Source of the DNA: a virus
Reading direction: 5' to 3' (one strand)
IMG/VR virus record: IMGVR_UViG_3300028800_000285
Location: 1-26,307 of that record
DNA length: 26,307 nt
Below the pieces are notes generated by a model. That model saw only the letters and a list, made by a program, of their open reading frames with translations, ran no database searches and had not been told where the DNA came from. A program made the translations under genes and the position numbers. Below are positions 20,100 to 26,307 of this stretch, piece after piece. Position 1 is the first letter of the stretch, and each line of letters starts with the position of its first letter.

Positions 20100-21043
20100 A
20101 CCAACCGGGGTCGATCGCTCGTCGCATAGCCGAGGACGCAGCGCGCATGGCGCGCGAGCGCGAGCAGGAATTCACGACGCTCGCACGCGGCCGAACGGTG
20201 CGCGCGTTCGTGACCGAGGAGCACGGCAAAGCGATTGCAGATCTCTTGCCCAAGGATCTCTCGCTAGCGCAGTACTCGCGCAAGGTGACCGACGGTGACA
20301 TCGAGACTGCTCGCAAGCGCCTCGTGCTCTGCGCGACGTGTCCGCCGCACGGCGGCGGCTGCGCGTCGGAGTTCGAGCAGCTCCGTGGTCGCGCGCCGTG
20401 CTGGAGCGACTCGGACGGGCTGCACATGGACTGGTGCCCGAAGTGGCCCGCGTACATCGTGCGCGAGAAGCTCGCTCTCGTCGGCACACCGGCGGTGCTG
20501 CTCGGCGCTCGCTTCGAGACGTACGTGCCGAAGACGCCGAAGCAGATCGACGCGCTCACGCAGTGCACCGAGTGGACAAAGAACTTCAGGCGCACCGACT
20601 CGCGGAGCAACCTGATCATCGCCGGCACCGAGACTGGCATCGGGAAGACACACCTCGCCGTCTCGGCGCTCGCGCAGCTCATCGTGAATCGTCGCGTGCG
20701 TCACGCGATGTTCACCGGCGTCGCCGAGTTCTTCGATCGGCTGCGCCGCTCGTTCTCGGACGACGTGGATCGCGATCTCGTGAGCCGCGCGTCCAAGGTG
20801 GACTTGCTCGTGCTCGATGATCTGGCAGCGCAGAGCACGACCGATTGGGTGCGCGAGCAGCTGTACCTGATCGCGAACGCGCGCTGGGGCTCCGGGCTCC
20901 CGACGATCATCACGACGAACGCGCAGGGCGAGGAAGAAGAAGCCGCGCTCGAAGCAACGCTCGGCCCTCGCTCGTCGAGCCGACTCTTCGGTGGCGCGTT
21001 CCGGGCCGACGTGAACGGCGAGGACCAGCGCAGTGATGGCTGA
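20096..21043 (+). CDS. dnaC: DnaC-like helicase loader (AAA+)
   Basis: 315 residues. GTG 20096 overlaps the initiator stop and has AGAGG at good distance; an earlier GTG at 20081 is less likely. Residues about 80-118 hold a Cys cluster (C-A-T-C, C, C, C), possibly zinc or Fe-S. The AAA+ core follows: Walker A G-T-E-T-G-I-G-K-T-H (about 177-186), Walker B L-L-V-L-D-D-L-A (about 238-245), and a sensor T-T-N near 279. This matches DnaC/IstB-type loaders, which place DnaB on origin DNA. The next gene is DnaB, overlapping by 11 bases. The C-terminus has a typical R-S-S-S-R-L arginine-finger-like element. Family clear; gene symbol by analogy. Confidence 0.85.
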   Translation: MNQPGSIARRIAEDAARMAREREQEFTTLARGRTVRAFVTEEHGKAIADLLPKDLSLAQYSRKVTDGDIETARKRLVLCATCPPHGGGCASEFEQLRGRAPCWSDSDGLHMDWCPKWPAYIVREKLALVGTPAVLLGARFETYVPKTPKQIDALTQCTEWTKNFRRTDSRSNLIIAGTETGIGKTHLAVSALAQLIVNRRVRHAMFTGVAEFFDRLRRSFSDDVDRDLVSRASKVDLLVLDDLAAQSTTDWVREQLYLIANARWGSGLPTIITTNAQGEEEEAALEATLGPRSSSRLFGGAFRADVNGEDQRSDG

Positions 21044-22457
21044 CGTGGTTCCGATCACGCGCGCCCCGCAGGTCGCGCCGAACGATCTCGACGCCGAGGC
21101 CGCCGTGCTCTCGGCCATTCTGATCTCCCCACTGCGCTACGACGACATCGCGTCGCTACTTCGCCCCGACATGTTCTACTCGGGGCCGAACAAGCTCATC
21201 TTCGAGGTCATCGTTCAGTTTCGCGAGGCGGGCACGGCGATCGATGCCGTGACCATTGCGAGCGCGCTGAAGAGCGCGGACAAGCTCGCCGCAGTCGGCG
21301 GCACGACGTACATATTTCAGATCATCGACGCGACCCCGGCGGTCGCCAACATCAGCGAGCACGCGCTCATCGTGCGCGAGAAGTGGCGGCTCCGGCAGGC
21401 GAGCGATCGCGCGCGCACGCTGATAGCAACCATCGCGGGCGGCGTCGCGAACGAGGACGTGCAGGCCCTCCTCGAAGAGGCCGAGCGTCTCATCGGGGAG
21501 ATCGCGTACCAGACCGAAGCGAAAGAGCTGGTCCCGATTCGAGACCCGCTCGACCGCGCGTTCGCGGCGCTCCAGGCGATGGTCGAGCGCGGCGCGCTGA
21601 TCACGGGCACGCCGACCGGATTCAAGACGCTCGACGAGCCGACGAGCGGCTTGCACAAGGGCGACTTGTACATCGTCGCGGGACGCCCCGGCACGGGCAA
21701 GACGGCGCTCGCGATGGGCATCGCCGTGAACGTCGCGACGTCGGGTCTCGGCGCCGCCGTGTTCTCGCTGGAGATGCCGGAGGAGCAGCTCGTGACGCGC
21801 ATGCTCGCGAGCGACACGCGCATCGATCTCGGTCTCTTCCGGAAGCCGCGCGAGATCGGAAAGAAGATCGACGAGATCATCGTCTCGGTCGCGAAGCTGG
21901 AGAAGCTGCCGCTCTGGATCGATGACTCGGCGGCGATCTCGGTCCCTGAGATCCGAGCGCGCGTGCGGCGGCTCAAAGCCGACATCGCGAACAAGCGCAC
22001 GGCGATGCCGGTGGACGATCTCGTCCTCGTCGTCATCGACTACATCCAGCTCGCGCAGGGCTCGTCCAACTCACGCAGCCGCGAGCAAGAGGTCTCGTCG
22101 ATCTCGCGCCAGCTGAAGCAGCTCGCGAAGGACGAGCAGGTTGCCGTCATTGCGCTCTCGCAGCTGAATCGCAAAGTCGAAGAGCGAAAGGGCAACGACA
22201 AGCGTCCGCAGCTCTCGGACTTGCGCGAATCGGGCAGCCTGGAGCAAGACGCGGACACGGTGCTGTTCGTGTATCGTCCCGAGATGTACTCGGACGAGGC
22301 CGAGGTAAAAGGCATCGCGGAGATCATCATCGGGAAGCAGCGAAACGGTCCGACGGGGATCTACAAGCTCGCTTTGGCCAAGGAATACGTGCGTTTCGCC
22401 GAGCTTGAACAGAGCGAGTTCGACGAGTACGATGGATTCCAGAACGGCATCCCCTGA
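21036..22457 (+). CDS. dnaB: Replicative DNA helicase DnaB
   Basis: 473 residues from ATG 21036 (GTG 21033 also possible). The N-terminal domain opens N-D-L-D-A-E-A-A-V-L-S-A-I-L, standard for DnaB. The ATPase domain has Walker A G-R-P-G-T-G-K-T (216-223), A-A-V-F-S-L-E-M (about 239-246), Walker B V-V-I-D-Y-I-Q-L (about 331-339), the S-Q-L-N-R motif and D-L-R-E-S-G-S-L-E-Q-D-A-D. Length is normal for the family. It unwinds the replication fork as a hexamer loaded by the preceding protein. All key motifs are intact, so it is likely functional and replaces or supplements the host helicase. Confidence 0.95.
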   Translation: MADVVPITRAPQVAPNDLDAEAAVLSAILISPLRYDDIASLLRPDMFYSGPNKLIFEVIVQFREAGTAIDAVTIASALKSADKLAAVGGTTYIFQIIDATPAVANISEHALIVREKWRLRQASDRARTLIATIAGGVANEDVQALLEEAERLIGEIAYQTEAKELVPIRDPLDRAFAALQAMVERGALITGTPTGFKTLDEPTSGLHKGDLYIVAGRPGTGKTALAMGIAVNVATSGLGAAVFSLEMPEEQLVTRMLASDTRIDLGLFRKPREIGKKIDEIIVSVAKLEKLPLWIDDSAAISVPEIRARVRRLKADIANKRTAMPVDDLVLVVIDYIQLAQGSSNSRSREQEVSSISRQLKQLAKDEQVAVIALSQLNRKVEERKGNDKRPQLSDLRESGSLEQDADTVLFVYRPEMYSDEAEVKGIAEIIIGKQRNGPTGIYKLALAKEYVRFAELEQSEFDEYDGFQNGIP

Positions 22458-22470
22458 GCGGTCTTTCCCG

Positions 22471-22647
22471 ATGGCCAAACGCGACCCAGACGACGTCACG
22501 CTCTACGACCTGGATCCGAAGTTCCAGGACCGGCTCCTGAAGTGGCTCGTCAAAGACCACGTCGCCGTCGCGATCTTGCCGCTCCGTGAGGGCCGCTTCC
22601 AGATCACGTTCGACCCGGGTGACGTCGTCGAGACCGATTGGATCTAG
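22471..22647 (+). CDS. Small hypothetical protein
   Basis: 58 residues from ATG 22471 (an ATG at 22432 would overlap the end of dnaB). Composition: acidic N-terminus, helix F-Q-D-R-L-L-K-W-L-V, two strands V-A-V-A-I-L-P and F-Q-I-T-F-D. A compact alpha/beta mini-domain; no clear ribosome site; not recognised. Confidence 0.5.
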   Translation: MAKRDPDDVTLYDLDPKFQDRLLKWLVKDHVAVAILPLREGRFQITFDPGDVVETDWI

Positions 22648-22665
22648 GAAGCACTCAACCACGCG

Positions 22666-23607
22666 ATGGGCTCGCGCTCTCGCACGCGGTACGTGAGCCC
22701 GGAGTTCGAGCATCGCGTGCATGCGTTCCTGAGCGAGTACGACGCGGGGCTCACGTTCATGGCGCTGCGAGCTGACCCCGAGCAGTTCGAGGTGATGATC
22801 TCGGACAAGCGCGGCGCCGTGGGCCGCACGACCGACGTGGACTTCGAGTTCGCGCTCGTCGTCGCCGAGGATGCGTTCCTCGGAGCGCAGCCGGCGCATC
22901 GGCTTGGAGCCGAGGAGCACGCGCTCTTGCAGCAAGCACTCGTGCCTCCGGCGCAGCGCGAGGACGAGCGCGAGGAGCAGCAGGAGCGCCTGCGCCGCGC
23001 GCTCATGGAGCCGCGGGCGGAGCTGGAAGCGAACCGCAGCGAGTCGTACGGCGCGTGGGTCGGCGACGTCGTGAACGCGCTCACGCCGCCGCCGTACTTC
23101 GACGACATCGCGCCCTTGTACTGGCGCCAGCTGTACCAGGCGGGCTTCTCGCCACGCGAGGCAGCGACCGAGGCCGAGGGCGCGTGGCTGCAGGAGCGCG
23201 GCTACGCGGGCAATGGGCAGCGCCCGCCGCCCCCGCCGCGAGTCGGTCACCCGCGCGTGCGGCAGCCGAGCGCGCTCGGGCATGCGAGCCGCATGGTGCG
23301 CTCATACGACGACAAGCCGTTCAATCCAGAAGCGCCGCGCGAGCATTACGCGAGGCCGCACCACTTCGCGGTGAACATGGATCCGGATGCAGCGCTCACT
23401 CGGTACTGGGAAGCTGTGGACGCCGGGGACATCGCCGAAGCGCGGGATGCGAAGTCCGACCTGATGGACTGGATCGAGCGCGGCGGCTTCGAGCCGGACT
23501 GGGAAGCGTCGGGGCACTCGCGCGCGGAGTTCTTGGCGCTCACCGGCGCGTCGATGCGCAGCCGTCACGGCTCGCCGCACGGCAGAGCGTCTTCGACGCG
23601 GCGCTAG
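22666..23607 (+). CDS. Hypothetical protein with coiled coil
   Basis: 313 residues. N-terminal ~65 residues form an alpha/beta unit (R-Y-V-S-P-E-F-E-H-R-V, L-T-F-M-A-L-R-A, F-E-V-M-I). A coiled coil (about 85-125) with Gln/Glu/Arg follows, then a Pro-rich, Arg-rich linker (about 185-205) and a helical C-terminal domain with Y-W-E-A-V-D-A-G-D-I-A-E-A-R-D-A-K. The weakly spaced AGGAAG upstream makes the start slightly uncertain. Not recognised; lies downstream of dnaB in the same unit. Confidence 0.55.
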   Translation: MGSRSRTRYVSPEFEHRVHAFLSEYDAGLTFMALRADPEQFEVMISDKRGAVGRTTDVDFEFALVVAEDAFLGAQPAHRLGAEEHALLQQALVPPAQREDEREEQQERLRRALMEPRAELEANRSESYGAWVGDVVNALTPPPYFDDIAPLYWRQLYQAGFSPREAATEAEGAWLQERGYAGNGQRPPPPPRVGHPRVRQPSALGHASRMVRSYDDKPFNPEAPREHYARPHHFAVNMDPDAALTRYWEAVDAGDIAEARDAKSDLMDWIERGGFEPDWEASGHSRAEFLALTGASMRSRHGSPHGRASSTRR

Positions 23608-23609
23608 CG

Positions 23610-24014
23610 ATGGGGATGCGCCTCGTCCCCCGCCCCGTGCGTGACGTGCCGGGCTACCGGAAGAAGAAGTGGGTCGAGGCCCTGCTCACAAAGCAGGCTG
23701 CCATCGAGGACGTGCTCGAAGTCCCCATTGGTCGGATGCTCGGGTGCGGGCACTGGGGCTGCGTGTTCGAGAGCACGACGCCGTTCGTGGTGAAGTTCTC
23801 GATCGATCCGACCGAGGGCCCCATCTGGTCGAAGATCGTGGGCCTCGTGCGGGAAGAGCAGTACGGGGGCATGGGCTTCCCGAACATCAAGAGCATCACG
23901 CGGCTGATGCCGGACATCTCGCACAGCGGGAAGAAGCGAAAGGTCTGGGCCATCGTGCGCGATGGGCATCGAGCCCGTGTTCACGGATGTGCGCGGCTCG
24001 CTTCGCTTCAGTGA
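23610..24014 (+). CDS. Protein-kinase-like N-lobe (5' part of a frameshifted gene)
   Basis: 134 residues as read. The Gly-rich loop G-C-G-H-W-G-C-V-F is at 45-53 and a V-V-K strand with Lys62 follows; both fit the kinase N-lobe. The frame then runs K-V-W-A-I-V-R-D-G and becomes unlikely sequence until a stop at 24014. Deleting one G of GGG at 23964-23966 joins it to the next frame and gives V-R-D-G-I-E-P, a natural kinase hinge. Either a pseudogene, a sequencing error or a programmed frameshift. ATG at 23610 lies two bases after the upstream stop. Seen: motifs and frame break. Inference: one original gene. Confidence 0.65.
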   Translation: MGMRLVPRPVRDVPGYRKKKWVEALLTKQAAIEDVLEVPIGRMLGCGHWGCVFESTTPFVVKFSIDPTEGPIWSKIVGLVREEQYGGMGFPNIKSITRLMPDISHSGKKRKVWAIVRDGHRARVHGCARLASLQ

Positions 24015-24522
24015 GTTCACTCGGGCCAAGTACAACCTCGCCGAGGGCGACTGGTTCGGGGACCTCGCGCGTAGCGGGCCCGACGGGAAGGATCTCGACG
24101 AGACGTTTGGAGCGCTCGGCAAGTACCGCACGGCGGCGACCGACTGGCACGTCTGGAACGCGCAGTGGCGCGGTCGCGAGTCAGCGGCGGCGAAAGCTGC
24201 GCGAGAGGACATTCGGAGCAGGTACGGCGTCTACAGCGGCGACGCCTCGGGGCTCCGCAACAAGATCGAAGAGAAGATCCAGCGCATCGCCGAGATGGGC
24301 TTTCAGGGTGGCGCGTGCGCGCCGCTCGGCGAGTCGCTCGCGATGCTCGCCTCGAACGGGGTGTATCTCCGTGACGTGCACCTGATGAACATCGGGTGGC
24401 ACGTGCTGACGAGCACCAACGACTGGACGCGGCTCGTGGTGTTCGATCCCGGGCACACGCCGGCGGGGCCCGCGGCCGACATCGAGGAGACGCTCATCTC
24501 TAACGGCCGCGAGGCGCTGTGA
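23962..24522 (+). CDS. Protein-kinase-like C-lobe (3' part of the same gene)
   Basis: 186 residues as an open frame starting at ATG 23962. It contains the kinase catalytic segment R-D-V-H-L-M-N-I-G (about 138-146; Asp and Asn of the H/RDxxxxN motif) and a metal-binding F-D-P-G-like element (V-V-F-D-P-G). The Gly-rich loop and Lys of this fold are in the upstream frame. The internal ATG could permit separate translation, but a lone C-lobe is not expected to work. The full protein would be about 303 residues. Substrate unknown. Its stop overlaps the next gene (GTGA). Confidence 0.65.
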   Translation: MGIEPVFTDVRGSLRFSEFTRAKYNLAEGDWFGDLARSGPDGKDLDETFGALGKYRTAATDWHVWNAQWRGRESAAAKAAREDIRSRYGVYSGDASGLRNKIEEKIQRIAEMGFQGGACAPLGESLAMLASNGVYLRDVHLMNIGWHVLTSTNDWTRLVVFDPGHTPAGPAADIEETLISNGREAL

Positions 24523-24842
24523 GAAGCCCGCGTTACCTGAGCCTATGGCTCATCGACCAGTACATGTCTGCGGCCAGGAAGCTCGGCGTGTCGGCCGTGG
24601 CGCGCAGCCCGCGTGGCTTTATGACCGCGTACCGCCGTGCCGGCGGAGATCCGAATCGGCTATCGGATCACTGGGCGCGGAAGCGCGACAACTTCGTGTC
24701 GCGACACATGTCGCAAGTGAAGGCGCATGGTGAGCCGCTCTGGAAGGACGGCGTGCCAACGCGGCGGCACCTGGCGCTGATCATGTGGGCGTACTCCCCG
24801 ACCCCGGCGCGGGTGGCAAAGCTCGCGTCGAGGATGTCGTGA
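24519..24842 (+). CDS. Hypothetical protein coupled to the kinase-like gene
   Basis: 107 residues from GTG 24519, overlapping the kinase stop. Basic and helical, with A-Y-R-R-A-G-G-D-P, R-H-M-S-Q-V-K-A-H-G-E-P-L-W and P-T-R-R-H-L-A-L-I-M-W-A-Y-S-P near the end. The last motif looks strongly conserved. Because it is translationally coupled to the kinase it may be its substrate or partner; this is inference. Confidence 0.6.
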   Translation: MRSPRYLSLWLIDQYMSAARKLGVSAVARSPRGFMTAYRRAGGDPNRLSDHWARKRDNFVSRHMSQVKAHGEPLWKDGVPTRRHLALIMWAYSPTPARVAKLASRMS

Positions 24843-25129
24843 CAGAGACCCTCTTCGAGTTCATGGCGCGTGTCCGCGCCGAGCGCGAGGCGTTCGTCGC
24901 GAAGGTCACCCGCTCGATGAGGGAGACCGGCTCGTTCCTGGCGCCGATGCGCCACGGGAGCGGCTGGGTCACGCTCTTCCGCTCGACGCGCCCGAACGTG
25001 TCCTGGCAGGTGACGTTCTGGGAGGGGAACCCCGCGACGGATGAGAGCGCCGCGCCGACCGGGCACATCGACGTGCACGGCACCGTGGACGACGCGGCCC
25101 GGGAGATGATCGGGCTCGTTCGCCGCTGA
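24839..25129 (+). CDS. Hypothetical protein
   Basis: 96 residues from GTG 24839 (GTGA overlap). Helical first half (F-M-A-R-V-R-A-E-R-E-A-F-V), then strands G-W-V-T-L-F-R and W-Q-V-T-F-W. Small alpha/beta protein, not recognised. Ends before a short promoter-like gap. Confidence 0.55.
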   Translation: MTETLFEFMARVRAEREAFVAKVTRSMRETGSFLAPMRHGSGWVTLFRSTRPNVSWQVTFWEGNPATDESAAPTGHIDVHGTVDDAAREMIGLVRR

Positions 25130-25143
25130 ATCGCACTTCCCGG

Positions 25144-25172
25144 TTGACGAGGCCCCCGCTGCTGGCTAGCCT
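25144..25172 (+). promoter_or_regulatory. Possible promoter with GGCTAGC operator
   Basis: TTGACG (25144-25149), 17 bp, TAGCCT (25167-25172). GGCTAGCCTGGCTATCC covers 25164-25180 and therefore the -10. The ATG at 25183 would be almost at the transcription start. The -35 is good, the -10 weak. Confidence 0.35.
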
Positions 25173-25180
25173 GGCTATCC
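25164..25180. promoter_or_regulatory. GGCTAGC box, third intergenic copy
   Basis: Two GGCTA units 9 bp apart, matching 15921-15935 (minus strand) and 10164-10180. It lies directly before a start codon, so binding would block expression of the following gene. Confidence 0.5.
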
Positions 25181-25182
25181 AC

Positions 25183-25482
25183 ATGGGAAGCAGCCGTCCG
25201 GAAGCGGACACGAGCAAGCTCGAAGCCGACGTCACGCCGTGGTGGTGGGCGCCGTACTGGGACGCGCGCATGCCTGAGATCCAGAGGGCGCTGCGCGTGC
25301 TCACGTCGATTCGTCACGTCGAGGTGACGGGGATCTCCATCTCGCGCTCGGGGCTCAAGCTCACGATGGCGGTGACGCTGCGGACGGACATGGCGAAGCT
25401 GGAGCAGGAGGCGGCGGACCTCCACTGGTTCTTGGACGAGATGGTCAAGCTGCCGGTGGCGCAGACGGAGATGGTGAACTGA
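25183..25482 (+). CDS. Hypothetical protein
   Basis: 99 residues from ATG 25183; the TTG at 25144 is taken as a -35 box and not as a start. Contains W-W-W-A-P-Y-W-D, then a helix, a beta pair (V-E-V-T-G-I-S-I, L-K-L-T-M-A-V-T-L), and a long C-terminal helix. It looks like a small alpha/beta fold. Not recognised; its own operator suggests separate regulation. Confidence 0.55.
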   Translation: MGSSRPEADTSKLEADVTPWWWAPYWDARMPEIQRALRVLTSIRHVEVTGISISRSGLKLTMAVTLRTDMAKLEQEAADLHWFLDEMVKLPVAQTEMVN

Positions 25483-25872
25483 ATGGCGACCGACGAGGCG
25501 AATGTCACCGGGTGGTACGAGCTGATCTCCCGCCACGGAGAACGACAGTTTCTGTTCCTCGTTGTTCTTGGGAGAAGCGCGCTGCCGGGCCACGGCGGCG
25601 CCACGCTCGCCGAGCTGAGGGAGCTATACGAATCCTCCGGCGGCCGCGTCCAGCGCCTGGTCGCGCCCTTCGAGGAGCGAGCGGAGGCGACTGACGAGGC
25701 GAGGGGCTTCGAGGAGATCGGGCGCGAGGTCGAGCGCCTCTGGCAGAGGGCCCAGCAGGAGAAGCACGTGCACGCACGGCTTGGTCAGGACGTGGACACG
25801 CTGATGACGTGGGGCTCTGAGGCGCGTCGCGCTGCGCGCCGTCTCGGGGCCGAGTGGCAAAGGAGCGGGTGA
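25483..25872 (+). CDS. Hypothetical coiled-coil protein
   Basis: 129 residues, ATG one base after the previous stop. Strand-rich start (F-L-F-L-V-V-L-G), then helices with Glu/Arg heptads from about residue 40. Not recognised. Confidence 0.5.
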   Translation: MATDEANVTGWYELISRHGERQFLFLVVLGRSALPGHGGATLAELRELYESSGGRVQRLVAPFEERAEATDEARGFEEIGREVERLWQRAQQEKHVHARLGQDVDTLMTWGSEARRAARRLGAEWQRSG

Positions 25873-26307
25873 GCGGCATGAAGACACAAGAAGACGTGCT
25901 CGCAGCAGTCAAAGGCGGGCGAGAATCGGATTGCATCGACGGTCGCGACTACGCGCGGCTCTCGGAGTTCTTTCCGGCAAGCGAGGTTCCAACGTTCGGC
26001 TTCGAGCTGAACGATGGCGCTGCGCCAACGTGGAGGCAGCGAGAGTGGACGCCGTCCACCGTCATGGAGCAGCTCCGCGCGGACGTGGCCTTCGGCTTCG
26101 AGAAGGCGATCGACAAGCGCGGCATCTCCGCGAACGCCATGTTCTACGTCGTTCGCATGTGGCTCTGGATCCTGGAGGACGAGCTGTACCAGGAGGAGCC
26201 GACGGACGAGGGGTACGCGCACTACGGGCTTCCGCTGCTCAAGGCCGTCGCGGTCAAGTTCGGGTTCCCGAACGCTATCGGGGACGACCTCGGCAGCGAG
26301 CCCAAGT
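25869..26307 (+). CDS. Hypothetical protein, cut by the window end
   Basis: Open frame of 146 codons from GTG 25869 (GTGA overlap; ATG 25878 also possible) with no stop before 26307, so partial at its 3' end. Aromatic: W-T-P-S-T-V-M-E-Q-L, then helices with R-M-W-L-W-I-L-E-D-E-L and Y-G-L-P-L-L-K-A-V-A-V. Real by continuity and coding look; not recognised. Confidence 0.6.
   Translation, partial: MSGMKTQEDVLAAVKGGRESDCIDGRDYARLSEFFPASEVPTFGFELNDGAAPTWRQREWTPSTVMEQLRADVAFGFEKAIDKRGISANAMFYVVRMWLWILEDELYQEEPTDEGYAHYGLPLLKAVAVKFGFPNAIGDDLGSEPK

Noticed and set aside
23602-23610. GCGCTAGCG-type words as further operator copies
   Set aside because: They lack GGCTAGC with its second half-site and lie in or at ends of coding sequence, as also at 16936 and 20270.
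1-26307. CRISPR array, IS element, integrase or attachment site
   Set aside because: No regular spacer-repeat series, no transposase or recombinase motifs and no terminal repeats were seen.

Overview
The window looks like the early/control half of a temperate or virulent phage genome (or a phage-derived replicon) from a high-GC bacterium. The DNA is GC-rich throughout. Genes are very tightly packed, and most junctions are ATGA or GTGA stop/start overlaps. The families present are typical of phages: helicase loader plus DnaB, Lar-like, DUF1643, DUF1653, a phage zinc-ribbon protein and a HerA-like ATPase. Cys-rich and Pro-rich lipoproteins and the base composition make a myxobacterial/deltaproteobacterial host plausible, but this is inference. 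I see no integrase, portal, terminase, tail gene, tRNA or rRNA here.

Layout: two opposed transcription units diverge from a control region at about 15.84-16.02 kb. It holds a good leftward sigma70-type promoter, a 6-bp inverted repeat and several GGCTAGC-type boxes. The left unit (15.84 to 0 kb, minus strand) has about 32 genes. First come small coiled-coil and membrane proteins, then a cell-wall-hydrolase-like protein, two paralogous beta-rich proteins and other possible virion or accessory proteins, then a Lar-like protein. An approximately 300-bp non-coding island at 9.91-10.21 kb contains a heavily structured RNA. After it come zinc-ribbon and DUF1643 proteins, a HerA/DUF87 ATPase, a DUF1653 protein and, at the far left, a possible lysis/export cassette: holin-like protein, papain-like peptidase and two small lipoproteins.

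The right unit (16.02 to 26.3 kb, plus strand) starts with three conserved phage proteins and ends its first part at a hairpin/T-run terminator. A 220-bp regulatory island follows (tandem hairpins, 24-bp direct repeats, a ladder of ACCGGT boxes and a promoter), then a ribbon-helix-helix regulator and the replication module. That module is a lambda-O-like initiator, a DnaC-like loader and a DnaB helicase. The initiator gene carries four iteron-like repeats in three different reading frames, a perfect consensus DnaA box and a dense GATC cluster, so it probably contains the replication origin, as in lambda O. Downstream is a protein-kinase-like gene split by a one-base frameshift, followed by small unknown genes. 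The last gene runs off the window.

Most interesting points: the structured RNA at 9.93-10.14 kb; the origin inside the initiator gene; the GGCTAGC operator family linking three distant intergenic sites; the frameshifted kinase; and the paired paralogues that could be single-jelly-roll-type virion proteins (speculative).
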